Source of the DNA: Paracoccaceae bacterium
GTDB taxonomy: Bacteria; Pseudomonadota; Alphaproteobacteria; Rhodobacterales; Rhodobacteraceae
NCBI GenBank assembly: GCA_958296035.1
Contig: OY282431.1
Coordinates: 1,243,001 to 1,307,000, forward strand
Length of the DNA: 64,000 nucleotides
Reading direction: 5' to 3'
Below the pieces are notes generated by a model. That model did not search any database, was not told the DNA's origin, and saw only the letters and a list, made by a program, of their open reading frames with translations. The position numbers and the translations under genes are program-made. Of the stretch, positions 18,705-27,028 are shown in pieces. How positions within the stretch are numbered: the first letter of the stretch is position 1; each line of letters opens with the position of its first letter.

Positions 18705-19061
18705 ATGAAGGAAACCATAGGAACAGTAACGCACATTCCTCTTTCTCCAGCCATCAAGACCAAGACTCTCGTGTTTGTGTCTGGTCAGGTTCCAACTGAC
18801 GATGAAGGTTGTATTGTCGAAGGAATCGAGGCTCAGACCCGACTGGTTCTCGACAAGATCAAGGATCTTGTGGAGGCAGCCGGAAGTTCGCTCGACAAAG
18901 TAGTCAAGACAACGGTTTTCTTGACGAATACGGAAGACTTTGCAGCAATGAATGCCGTCTACGCCGAGTACTTTCCGGATTCACCCCCAACGCGTTCGAC
19001 GCTCCGCTGTGAATTGATGATCGACATCAAGGTCGAGATTGAGGCAATTGCCTTGTGCTGA
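18705..19061 (+). CDS. RidA family enamine/imine deaminase
   Basis: 118 residues, full length. It has the RidA pattern FVSGQVPTDDEG, then QTRLVLDKIKDLVEAAGSSLDKVVKTTVFL, DFAAMNAVYAEYF and the C-terminal PPTRSTLRCELM-IDIKVEIEAIA. The arginine in STLR is at the position of the substrate-binding Arg105 of the E. coli enzyme. RidA trimers hydrolyse reactive 2-aminoacrylate and related imines; relatives inside catabolic clusters act on pathway imines or enamines. Its placement among SnoaL, dehydrogenase and importer genes suggests a pathway-specific role, which is inference. Confidence 0.88.
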   Translation: MKETIGTVTHIPLSPAIKTKTLVFVSGQVPTDDEGCIVEGIEAQTRLVLDKIKDLVEAAGSSLDKVVKTTVFLTNTEDFAAMNAVYAEYFPDSPPTRSTLRCELMIDIKVEIEAIALC

Positions 19062-19632
19062 CCAAATGGCAGGCACGGAATCGGTGCCTTGTCATGGTTT
19101 CGGTTTCGGGCATCGGATGAACGAACACTGCGCGACCTGCACAAGACCTGGCAGGTGCCGCCGAGGCAACCATTCGGGTAACGTCTTTTCCCCGGCGACG
19201 GGAGTGGCCGAGATCATTGTGTAGTGCGGGTGCAGAACTCCTGTGAGCCTTGGCGGCAACAGAAGAGCGGGGGTTAGGCAGGTCTCGTACTTCGAATCCG
19301 GGCCGCCATAGATTGACGCAGGTAGCTTTTCCATGCGAGCCTTGATCTGCAAGGCTACTTATTCCGAAAAAACCAGGAAGGGTGGAGGATTCCGCCGTGC
19401 AGCCACCATGACGGGAAAAAACCCTTGAACGGTAGAAGGCACCATTTAGGTTGCCGGCGGTGTGGTATTCCTACCATTTGTGAGTCGACCCGGGGATTGT
19501 CGGCTCGCTAGAGATTCAGGCGTTGATGATCAGGTTGGCAACTGGCCCCGGCTGCACCGGCAATTACCCTACGCGAGCCCGGTTCGTTCGCGCCGAGTAT
19601 TCTTTTAGTGCTCCGGCAATGAACCGAAGGTT
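19062..19632. other. Gene-free spacer before mobile block
   Basis: About 570 bases with no recognisable gene. It separates ridA from a chain of transposase remnants. Short frames on both strands carry no family pattern. Confidence 0.4.
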
Positions 19633-19915
19633 GTGAGGCCGCAGGAAACCCCAGTTATAGAAGCATATGCCCTGTGCACCGCCGGCACCAACATGCTCTG
19701 CAACCGTCCCGACCTCGACCCGGCACAGATCATCGCCATCTTCGTGCGACGCTGGCAGATCGAAGTCACCTTCCAGGAAGCACGCGCCCATCCCGGCGTT
19801 GAAACCCGGCGCCAGTGGTCCGATGCCGCCATCGACTGCACCACCCCGGCACTCCTCGGCTTCTACAGCCTAATCTGCCTGTGGGCCGGCGATGTCCTCG
19901 CCAGGGCCGCGAAAA
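19633..19915 (+). pseudogene. IS4-type transposase, C-terminal fragment
   Basis: The reading frame contains IIAIFVRRWQIEVTFQEARA, then GVETRRQWSDAAI and TTPALLGFYSLICLWA. This is the region around the catalytic glutamate of IS4-type DDE transposases (Y/R-R-W-x-I-E). The first two thirds of the protein are missing, and the end runs directly into an IS982 remnant. It is a dead fragment, probably cut by the later insertion. Confidence 0.72.
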
Positions 19916-20240
19916 GACCGGCACATATAGCATCGACAGCACCAGGCTGGCGGTCTGCCACAACGCCGGCGTGCCAGGCGTCATCGGGTGTTCAAGGGGC
20001 TTGCCGCCCGTGGTCGAACCGCAATGGGGTGGTTCTACGGCTTCAGGATGCATGGGGTCATCAACAGCAAGGGCCAGCTGATGACCGTGCAGTTCTCACC
20101 CGGCAACACCCTCATGCCCATGGCCGACAGGATGCTGCTGCGCCAGCGCTTCACCATTGAGACCCTGTTCGGGACCCTGAAGCGAGATATGGAACTTGAG
20201 CATACAAGGCACCGTTCAGTCGACAACGCCTTTCTGCACA
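19910..20240 (+). pseudogene. IS982-family transposase, 5' remnant
   Basis: Starts abruptly at TGTYSIDSTRLAVCHN, the segment around the first catalytic aspartate of IS982 transposases, so roughly the first 100 residues are gone. One base is missing near 19978, where CGTCATCGG follows GGC, and the protein resumes in another frame as FKGLAARGRTAMGWFYGFRMH. After SPGNT an internal stretch is absent, and the text jumps to LRQRFTIETLFGTLKR and HTRHRSVDNAFLH. The frame is then interrupted at 20240 by the group II intron, with the rest at 22243. It was broken in at least three ways besides the intron. Confidence 0.78.
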
Positions 20241-22242
20241 GTGCGCCGTGTTAAGGCGCGTTTATCCAGCGGGTGCGAATCCCGCGCAACAATTGTCGCT
20301 TCGGTTGGTAGCAGCCAGGGCGGTTTACGGAGGTAACGATGTAGATTGAAGCACTCTGGTGGCAAAGGGCTGCGTTAGGCAGCTCAGCGACCACGCAGGC
20401 CGGAACGTGAGTGAACGCCGAGCAGGCCTCGAAAAAGCGTGATGCAAGAGCCGACCCTACTGTGTTGAGGGGAAGGCCGATGGCGGATCGGGAAGCAAGC
20501 GACAAGGGCACCGGTTCGTACTCGCCGGGGTAATGGCGCTGGCATGTGTGGAAGAGGATAGACATCGCAACACGGGAAGCCCTGTCTGGCGGTTGTGCAC
20601 AGACCAAACCGGCGCCCCGCGAGGGGAAGGCCGGGCCGGCAGGGTGGCGGACAGGCCCGTAGTACCGGAGAAGCCGGGTAATGCCGGTGGAGGGAAGGGG
20701 CTTGACTTCGAGAGAGAGTAGACAAGGAGGCAAGGCATGACCACTGGTGAAAACCTAGCAGGGTCACAACGGGTTCGGAAACTCCAGACTGCTCTACATG
20801 CGAGCGCTACGGCGGATCCCGAGCGGCGCTTTCACGCCTTGATCGACAAGGTCTGGCGGATGGACTTTCTTCATGAGGCCTATAACCGGGTCCGCCGCAA
20901 TGGCGGTGTGTCGGGGGTTGATGGTGAGAGTTTCGAAGCCATCGAGGAGATCGGTGTGGAAGGTTGGCTTGAGGAGTTGTCGAGCGAGCTTCGGGACGGG
21001 ACCTATGTGCCGCGTGCGGTCCGTCGTGTTCTGATTCCGAAGAAGCAACCCGGAAAGTTCCGGCCCTTGGGCATTCCGTGCATCCGTGATCGGGTCGTCC
21101 AGACCTCGGCTTTGTTGGTAATGGAGCCGATCTTCGAGGCGGATCTGCGAGCGGAGCAGTATGCTTACAGGCCGGGGCGCAGTGCGCTGGATGCGGTGAA
21201 CCGTGTCCATCGTCTGTTGAACACGGGGCATAGAGAGATCGTAGATGGCGACTTGTCCAACTATTTCGGCGAGATACCGCATGCCGAGCTCATGAAGAGC
21301 GTGGCCCGTCGCATAAGCGACGGGCGGCTGCTTGGACTGATCAAGGCGTGGCTGGAGATGCCGGTAGAAGAGGATGACGGCGAGGGCGGCACGTGCCGCA
21401 CGAGGCGGGCTCGCAAGGAGAAGAAGGGAACCCCGCAAGGGGCGCCGATCTCTCCACTTCTAAGTAACATCTATATGCGCCGTTTCATACTGGGTTGGCA
21501 GGCGCTGGGCCATGCCTGGCGCTATAGTGCGGAGATCGTGAACTATGCGGATGATTTCTGCATCGTGGGTTGTGCACCGGCGGCAGAGATGCTGGCGGCG
21601 GCGGAGCGGCTGATGGTCAAGCTGAAGCTGGCGATCAATCCGCACAAGACGCGATGCCTGCGGTGTCCCGAGGACTCATTTGTGTTTCTGGGCTACCGCA
21701 TTGGGCGCAACTATCGTCCCAACGGCAGGGGGGCTTACATTGGCACCCGGCCGAGCAAGGCGAGCGTCCAGGGCATCTGCAGTCGGATCAGTGCGCAGAC
21801 GCATCGGCGTCATGTGGGACAGGATGCTGAAGAGATGGTGGAGCGGCTGAACCGGATGTTGTCCGGCTGGTCGCAGTATTTCCGTCTTGGACAGGTCAGT
21901 CCGTCCTACAGGGCGATAGATGCGCATGCCGCCGGGCGGCTGCGACGGTGGCTGTGTCGCAAGCACAAGGTACAGACCGGGAAGTATGTGCGCTTTTCGG
22001 AGCAGCAGTTGTGGGATCACTATGGTTTGCTGCGCCTTGTGCCGAAGACGAAGATGCTGCCGGGAGCGAAAGCATGTTCTCGTCGGAAAGCCGGATGCGG
22101 GAAAACTGCACGTCCGGTTTGATGAGCGGGGGTGAGGAAACGTATCTACGGTTCGGAACTGAGGCACTGGCACAGGGCGAAAGCTGCCAGCGAACGGCTA
22201 CTCCCCGGACCTGCGGATGGGCGCGCCTCCCCTCGACTCTAC
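20241..22242 (+). mobile_element. Group II intron inserted in IS982 transposase
   Basis: The 5' end GTGCGCCGTGTTAAGGCGCG matches the GUGYG class start. Domain V is at 22088-22120, with the AGC triad at 22089-22091, a GAAA-type loop and a CG bulge before TCCGGTT. A domain VI region follows, and the intron ends in AC at 22242 after CTCGACTCT. The boundaries are fixed by the host gene: exon 1 ends in codons for AFLH plus one base, and exon 2 begins TCCTGTCCTGC, giving AFLHILSCLVAYTLG when joined. That is the expected IS982 continuation. Length is 2002 bases. It encodes one reverse transcriptase, and all visible parts look functional. Confidence 0.88.
20737..22122 (+). CDS. ltrA: Group II intron reverse transcriptase/maturase
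   Basis: 461 residues with AAGGAGG upstream. The reverse-transcriptase blocks include RRVLIPKKQPGKFRPLGIP, VDGDLSNYFGEIPH with the first catalytic aspartate, GTPQGAPISPLLSNIY (231-246) and the YADD box at 270-273. The thumb/maturase domain follows, with LSGWSQYFRLG. No H-N-H endonuclease domain is present, so mobility would use priming from nascent DNA strands. Unusually, the frame continues through domain V of its own intron (last codons at 22088-22119) and stops at its end, giving a basic, cysteine-rich tail. The protein would splice and spread the surrounding intron. Confidence 0.93.
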   Translation: MTTGENLAGSQRVRKLQTALHASATADPERRFHALIDKVWRMDFLHEAYNRVRRNGGVSGVDGESFEAIEEIGVEGWLEELSSELRDGTYVPRAVRRVLIPKKQPGKFRPLGIPCIRDRVVQTSALLVMEPIFEADLRAEQYAYRPGRSALDAVNRVHRLLNTGHREIVDGDLSNYFGEIPHAELMKSVARRISDGRLLGLIKAWLEMPVEEDDGEGGTCRTRRARKEKKGTPQGAPISPLLSNIYMRRFILGWQALGHAWRYSAEIVNYADDFCIVGCAPAAEMLAAAERLMVKLKLAINPHKTRCLRCPEDSFVFLGYRIGRNYRPNGRGAYIGTRPSKASVQGICSRISAQTHRRHVGQDAEEMVERLNRMLSGWSQYFRLGQVSPSYRAIDAHAAGRLRRWLCRKHKVQTGKYVRFSEQQLWDHYGLLRLVPKTKMLPGAKACSRRKAGCGKTARPV

Positions 22243-22382
22243 TCCTGTCCTGCCTGGTCGCCTACACGCTGGGCAAGCCAGGCATCGCCAGCACAGCCGA
22301 CACCTCCGAGTGGGCCATGCCATGCCACCTGCTCTGTCCAGTCTGGTCACCTGCAGTTTGCACAAACCGGGCATCAAGGTGA
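22243..22382 (+). pseudogene. IS982-family transposase, 3' exon
   Basis: Continuation of the transposase after the intron: LSCLVAYTLGKPGIAS is typical of the IS982 C-terminus. The frame then reads through non-family sequence to a stop at 22382. Together with 19910-20240 it forms one dead transposase gene. Confidence 0.7.
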
Positions 22383-22851
22383 AAAATAGACCCGCTTATC
22401 CAGAATTCGGGTTTGACAGGCTCAAGGTGCCACCCGAACGGATCAAACGCATGGTTGAAACACTATGTCTTGCGACATAAGCGTACCAAATCGGGCTCAG
22501 GCGACAGAATGCGTCTCCAGTAAGGGTCCCGGCAAGGCCGATGGAAAGATGTCGGTGACATGGGCGGCCTCGTGCTTCGGCTTGACGAAGCCCTCGATAA
22601 CTCGCCAATACCGACACCTTCTGGACGTGGAACCGAGCGAGAAAATGTGCAAAGTCGAGCTGACGCCACGGCATCCTGGTGATGACTGCCGAGCGGATGT
22701 TGCAACTGGCGGAACCCGCCTGAGCTGCGGGCGTCACCAGACACCATTGGACATCAATCGAGCGGGCACCGTCCCCATTTCGAGGACGGTGCGACCACGT
22801 ACGCCTCCTTGGCAGGGACATTGGTGGGAAAAGGAGGCAAACCCGCGGTTA
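22383..22851. other. Gene-free spacer between mobile elements
   Basis: About 470 bases with a long minus-strand frame (22396-22821) that shows no family pattern, no ribosome-binding site and many rare-looking residues. I read it as non-coding or eroded. Confidence 0.35.
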
Positions 22852-24156
22852 GGGCTCGTTGCGAAACAGGCGAATCATTTAATCATTGAGGGATTCCCTT
22901 TGGATGCGAAGTATGATTCACTGGCGGCATGGATACGATTGAAAACATCCGGCAGCGTTTCGAGGCTTTGGCGCCGCATCTGGATGAGAGGAGCCTCCGT
23001 TTGTTTGTTGCCTCCGAAACGCTGCCCCTTGGCCATGGCGGGGTGACACTGGTTTCGAGAGCGACAGGGTTGGCGCGTTCGACCATTTACCGCGGCGTTG
23101 CCGAGCTTGGGGAGGCATCGGCGCCATCGGGCCGGGTGCGGCGTCCCGGCGGCGGTCGCAAGCCTGCGGTCGAGGTCCAGGACGGTCTTGAGGCGGCACT
23201 TGATGCGCTTGTGGAGCCGGTTGTTCGTGGTGATCCCGAGCGGCCGCTGCGGTGGGTGTCGAAGAGCCTGCGTCATATGTCCGAGGCGCTTTCTGCGCAG
23301 GGCTTCTCGGTGTCCCATACGCTTGTGGGTCGGCTTCTGAAGCAGCAAGGATACACGCTTCAAGGGAATTTGAAGACCGGCGAGGGTACGGAGAATCCGG
23401 ATCGGGATGCACAGTTCCACCCCATCAACGATCAGGTGATTGCGTATGCGTTGGCCGGGCTGCCTGTGATCTCCGTGGACACCAGGAAGAAGGAGCTGGT
23501 GGGGGATTTCAAGAATGCGGGCCGCGAGTGGCGACCGCAAGGGTCCCCCGAGGAAGTCCGTGTCCATGACCTTGTGGACAAGAAGCTGGGCAAAGCGATC
23601 CCTTACGGGGTCTATGACGTGATCAACAATGTCGGCTGGGTCAATGTCGGGATCAGTGCCGATACGTCCGCCTTTGCGGTCGAGAGCATCCGGCGGTGGT
23701 GGGAGCACCTGGGCAAGGCGCGCGACCCCGAGGCCCGAAAGCTGCTCATCACCGCCGACTGCGGCGGCTCCAACGGGAGCCGGGTCCGGTTGTGGAAGGT
23801 CGAACTGCAGAAGCTCGCATGCGAGCTTGGCATCGAGATCAGCGTGTGTCACCTGCCGCCGGGGACCAGCAAATGGAACCGGATAGAGCACAAGCTCTTT
23901 TCCTTCATCAGCCAGAACTGGCGCCGCAAACCCCTGTACAGCCTCACCACCATAATCAAACTGATCGGCGCCACCACGACCAGGACGGGGCTGAAGGTCT
24001 ATTGTGACCAAGACACGAACGTGTACCCGACCGGCATCAAGATCAGCAAAGCGGAGATGGCGGCACTGAATATCCGGCGCGCCGCCTTCCACGGCGAATG
24101 GAACTACACCTTTCTTCCAACCCCCGACACTGTTGCTGTTGTTTCGTGACAGACCC
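22852..24156 (+). mobile_element. Complete ISAzo13-family insertion sequence
   Basis: Terminal inverted repeats flank one transposase gene. The left end GGGCTCGTTGCGAAACA (22852-22868) and the complement of the right end, GGGTCTGTCACGAAACA (24140-24156), agree at 12 of 17 bases. Both sides carry TTA (22849-22851 and 24157-24159), which fits a three-base target duplication. The element is 1305 bases long and intact, unlike the other mobile elements here. Confidence 0.75.
22929..24149 (+). CDS. ISAzo13-family DDE transposase
   Basis: 406 residues. An N-terminal helix-turn-helix region (GVTLVSRATGLARSTIYRGV) and a basic linker (GRVRRPGGGRKPAVE) precede the DDE domain. Catalytic residues are visible as D184 in VISVDTRKKELVGDFKN, D277 in LLITADCGGSNGSR and E320 in WNRIEHKLFSFIS. 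The C-terminal NIRRAAFHGEWNYTF is usual for the family. The frame is uninterrupted and reaches into the right inverted repeat, so the element may still move. Confidence 0.93.
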   Translation: MDTIENIRQRFEALAPHLDERSLRLFVASETLPLGHGGVTLVSRATGLARSTIYRGVAELGEASAPSGRVRRPGGGRKPAVEVQDGLEAALDALVEPVVRGDPERPLRWVSKSLRHMSEALSAQGFSVSHTLVGRLLKQQGYTLQGNLKTGEGTENPDRDAQFHPINDQVIAYALAGLPVISVDTRKKELVGDFKNAGREWRPQGSPEEVRVHDLVDKKLGKAIPYGVYDVINNVGWVNVGISADTSAFAVESIRRWWEHLGKARDPEARKLLITADCGGSNGSRVRLWKVELQKLACELGIEISVCHLPPGTSKWNRIEHKLFSFISQNWRRKPLYSLTTIIKLIGATTTRTGLKVYCDQDTNVYPTGIKISKAEMAALNIRRAAFHGEWNYTFLPTPDTVAVVS

Positions 24157-24501
24157 TTAGCAGGTGCAAATCACTGAAAGACGACCGCCGGCCGCCGAAG
24201 GTGATACAATTGCCGCCATTATGATGCCGCAACGGTCTCGCATGTAGAATTGCTGCAACATTCAAGGGATACGACTTGTATTGCCCATGTCTGCATCGCC
24301 TTTGGCAACGGCGGTTGCTGGTCCACTGACGGTTCGTACTGTTGCACAGGCAGGCCATTTGTGGAATGCTTGACCGAGCCAGCCTCAGTGGCGATTATTG
24401 GACGGTACAGGGAGGTAACAGCCTGGGCCAAGGTATTTGCCACTAAGCAGACTTATTTTCCCGTTAGATGAATTTGAAACAACCGTACAGGAAGATGCAC
24501 A
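24157..24501. other. Spacer after insertion sequence
   Basis: About 345 bases with no recognisable gene. It should contain the promoter for the rightward SnoaL-transporter operon that starts at 24502; no clear box was found. Confidence 0.4.
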
Positions 24502-25665
24502 ATGGCTGGTGAACCGGCAACCACATCCGAGACGACTTCTGCAGCCGGAATTGCCAAGCGGCACGAAGTACTTCTTCCCGCACACATGCCGACCGATTTT
24601 TCGATTTCACTGGATGCCTACAGGCGCGGTGGAACCGATTTGTTTCTTGCTGGCGATTTCGGCGGTGAGCCCCGACAATCCATGCAGGGTTTCGAACCGA
24701 CATACGTCGATATTGTCGACTACATCGTGCGCATCACGCACCGCATATGGGAAGAGAAGGACATCGGTTACATCTATGATACCTACAGCCACGATTGCCG
24801 TGTTTGGGACGACGTAGGCCTGCAATATGGCAGAGACAAGATCGTAGCCGATACAGTTCACACCAATAATGCCTTTCCGGACATAAGGCTTGTAGCCGAC
24901 GAGGTCATCTGGGCCGGAGATGACAGGGTCGGTTTTCACACTTCGCACCGCACCATGATTCTGGGCACAAACACGGGTTACAGCAGGTTCGGTGTCCCTA
25001 CCGGCAAATCGGTAAGACTGTTTTGCATCGCAAATTGCGTCTCGCGGCACAACGAAATCTTCCTGGAGCACGTACTCTACGATACAGGAGCCATGCTTGT
25101 GCAACTGGGACTGGACCCAGTGGAATGCGCAAGAGAGGCGGCGGCAGCTCGACGGGAGGGACCGATTGCCCCGAATTTCATGGCCAGCGAACCGCGCCGG
25201 ATGAAGGGGCAGGCGAAGCCACCCGTAAGGACGGTTCCATTGCCATCAGACGATATTGATGGATTTGTTCGCGCCGCCTTCCACACAGTCTGGAATCGGC
25301 GCAACCTGTCCGTTCTGGATCGGATCTACGATCCATCCATAGTCTGCGAGGGGGCGACTGGCAGGGTATATGAGGGAGTAGGCCAGATCAGGTCGTTCAT
25401 TCTGTCAATGCTGGCAATGTTCCCCAACATAGCCATCACCGTCGATGACCTTTACTGGATGGGAAATTCCCGTGACGGATTCCTGGTCAGTGCGAGGTGG
25501 GGCGCCACGGGTTCTCATAGAGGTCATGGTCCCTACGGTGCGCCGACCGGTCGAGAAGTCAACCTCTGGGGAATTACCCAATGGCAGATACAGGACAATC
25601 GCGTCCACAGGGAGTGGACAATCTTTAACGAGTTTGGAGTGTTGATGCAGATTTTGCGTCCGTAA
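24502..25665 (+). CDS. Tandem SnoaL-like (NTF2 fold) protein, two domains
   Basis: 387 residues with AGGAAG seven bases before the ATG. After an N-terminal arm of about 70 residues, the first domain shows THRIWEEKDIGYIYDTYSHD and GVPTGKSVRLFCIANCV, then FLEHVLYDTGAMLVQLG. The second has VWNRRNLSVLDRIYDPSI, GAPTGREVNLWGITQW and HREWTIFNEFGVLMQIL. Both carry the G-x-P-T-G ... E ... L-x-Q pattern of ester-cyclase-like SnoaL proteins. It precedes an Msm-type importer in the same direction. The reaction is unknown; a cyclase, hydratase or isomerase step on an imported compound is a reasonable guess. Confidence 0.8.
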   Translation: MAGEPATTSETTSAAGIAKRHEVLLPAHMPTDFSISLDAYRRGGTDLFLAGDFGGEPRQSMQGFEPTYVDIVDYIVRITHRIWEEKDIGYIYDTYSHDCRVWDDVGLQYGRDKIVADTVHTNNAFPDIRLVADEVIWAGDDRVGFHTSHRTMILGTNTGYSRFGVPTGKSVRLFCIANCVSRHNEIFLEHVLYDTGAMLVQLGLDPVECAREAAAARREGPIAPNFMASEPRRMKGQAKPPVRTVPLPSDDIDGFVRAAFHTVWNRRNLSVLDRIYDPSIVCEGATGRVYEGVGQIRSFILSMLAMFPNIAITVDDLYWMGNSRDGFLVSARWGATGSHRGHGPYGAPTGREVNLWGITQWQIQDNRVHREWTIFNEFGVLMQILRP

Positions 25666-25698
25666 TTCCAACCAGAACCACCCAAAGAGGAGAAATAC

Positions 25699-26934
25699 AT
25701 GTGACTCAAGAGACTTCTATTGGCGGCTGTGTTGGCAGTTCTGCCTGTCACTGCAAGTGCTGATTGCGGCATTGAAGATGCCGGCGAAGTAAATATCCTG
25801 ACCAATTTCTTCGATGTGCTGGAATTGCTGGCCAACGAGATGAAGGAATGCGAAAGCGACGCGCTTACGGTCGATGTCAAGCTCACGACCACACACAAGG
25901 AAGAACGCGAGCGAGCATTCGAGGCGTCATCGTCACCCTATGACGGTTCTGCGGTGGCCAACAGCTCCATTACGGCATTGCAGGCCAAAGGACAGTTAAT
26001 GCGCCTCAATGATCTGGTCGACAAGTATCGCGACGAGTACCAGATCGAGGATCAGATGCTTATCCGCTTCGGCGATGATGTGTCGGCAATCGCATTCATG
26101 GCCAATGCCCAGCACTTTTTCTATCGAACCGACCTGTTCGAAAAGCACGGACTTGCGGTTCCCCAAACCTATGGCGAGCTACTGGCTGCAGCCGAGGTAT
26201 TGAAATCGGAGGAGTCCATATCCTATCCATTTGGTGCAGCCTTTGGCGGCAGCGGTGGCTGGGAGGTCGCCAACGAATTTGTCAATCTGCTCCTTGCCAA
26301 TGGCGGTCAGCTCTTTGATCCCGCGACCTCTGAACCCGCTTTTGACAGCCAGGCTGGAGTCGAGGCTCTGGAAACGATGGGCAAGCTGTCCGAGTACATG
26401 TCGCCAAATGCACTTGCGCTCGATTTTCTTGACGTCAAGCGTCAGTTGCAGCAGGGCGAGGTGGCAATGGCCATACTGTGGGGCAACGAAGCGAATGGTA
26501 TGGATAACGCCAGCGAAAGCGTTGTTGTCGACAAGGTCGCATTCGCACCTGCCCCTGCGATGGTCGACGGCGGACCGCCCGCAACCACGTTTTGGTGGGA
26601 TGGCTATGTCATTCCCAGGAATCTCGACGGTGATCCGGACCTTACATTCAGGCTCATCATGCATGCCACAAGGCCGGAAGTGGTCGCCAAGAACAATGAT
26701 GCGGCCCTATGGATCAGATCCAACTATGTCCCCACCAAGTACGCGGCGGCTGTGGCTGCAAGCGTAGAGGCCAATGCGCCGCCCTATCCGATGAATCCGC
26801 AGGCCGAGATCGCTCACGGCGCGCTCGGCAATAATATCAGCGATTTCCTGGCCGGAAAAGAATCGGCAGCCCAGTCCCTAATGGATGCGGCAGCCGACTA
26901 TCGGTCGGCGGCAGAGGATGCCGGTCTGCTGTAG
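25699..26934 (+). CDS. Sugar-type ABC transporter substrate-binding protein (SBP family 1), stop at codon 2
   Basis: A strong Shine-Dalgarno (AGAGGAGA) stands before ATG 25699, but codon 2 is TGA (25702-25704). The frame then continues L-K-R-L-L-L-A-A-V-L-A-V-L-P-V-T-A-S-A, an ideal signal peptide. CGA (Arg) mutated to TGA would explain it. From codon 3 on the frame is clean to the end, with family-1 features such as FYRTDLFEKHGL, VPQTYGELLAAAEVL, GGWEVANEFVNLLLANGG and WWDGYVIP. A TTG at 25720 could rescue translation but loses the basic signal-peptide start. The gene is therefore recently disabled, poorly expressed or read through. Permease genes follow. Confidence 0.78.
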
Positions 26935-26945
26935 TGATCATCCGT

Positions 26946-27028
26946 TTTGGTTTCGGGTGTAGCCACGGAAGTGGCAAGACCCGGGTAACCAAACCGATTG
27001 GTGCCTGCCAGCCCATGGGCTGGCAGGC
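26946..27028 (+). promoter_or_regulatory. Two-hairpin RNA element between SBP and permease genes
   Basis: The 94-base spacer folds almost completely. Hairpin one (26946-26993) has an outer stem TTTGGTT/AACCAAA, a middle stem CGGGT/ACCCG, and an inner stem GCCAC/GTGGC capped by the GNRA tetraloop GGAA. Hairpin two is a perfect 26-base palindrome at 27003-27028, centred on CCATGG, and it touches the GTG start of the permease. It occupies the place of the ribosome-binding site, so it could limit permease translation or protect the upstream message. Confidence 0.7.

Noticed and set aside
22396-22821. 141-codon minus-strand frame between mobile elements
   Set aside because: No recognisable domain, no Shine-Dalgarno, and position between transposon remnants suggest chance.
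25699-25704. TGA at codon 2 taken as evidence for TGA=Trp recoding
   Set aside because: Core genes such as fusA end in TGA with the next gene close behind, and the only tRNA-Trp seen has a plain CCA anticodon. A point mutation is simpler.
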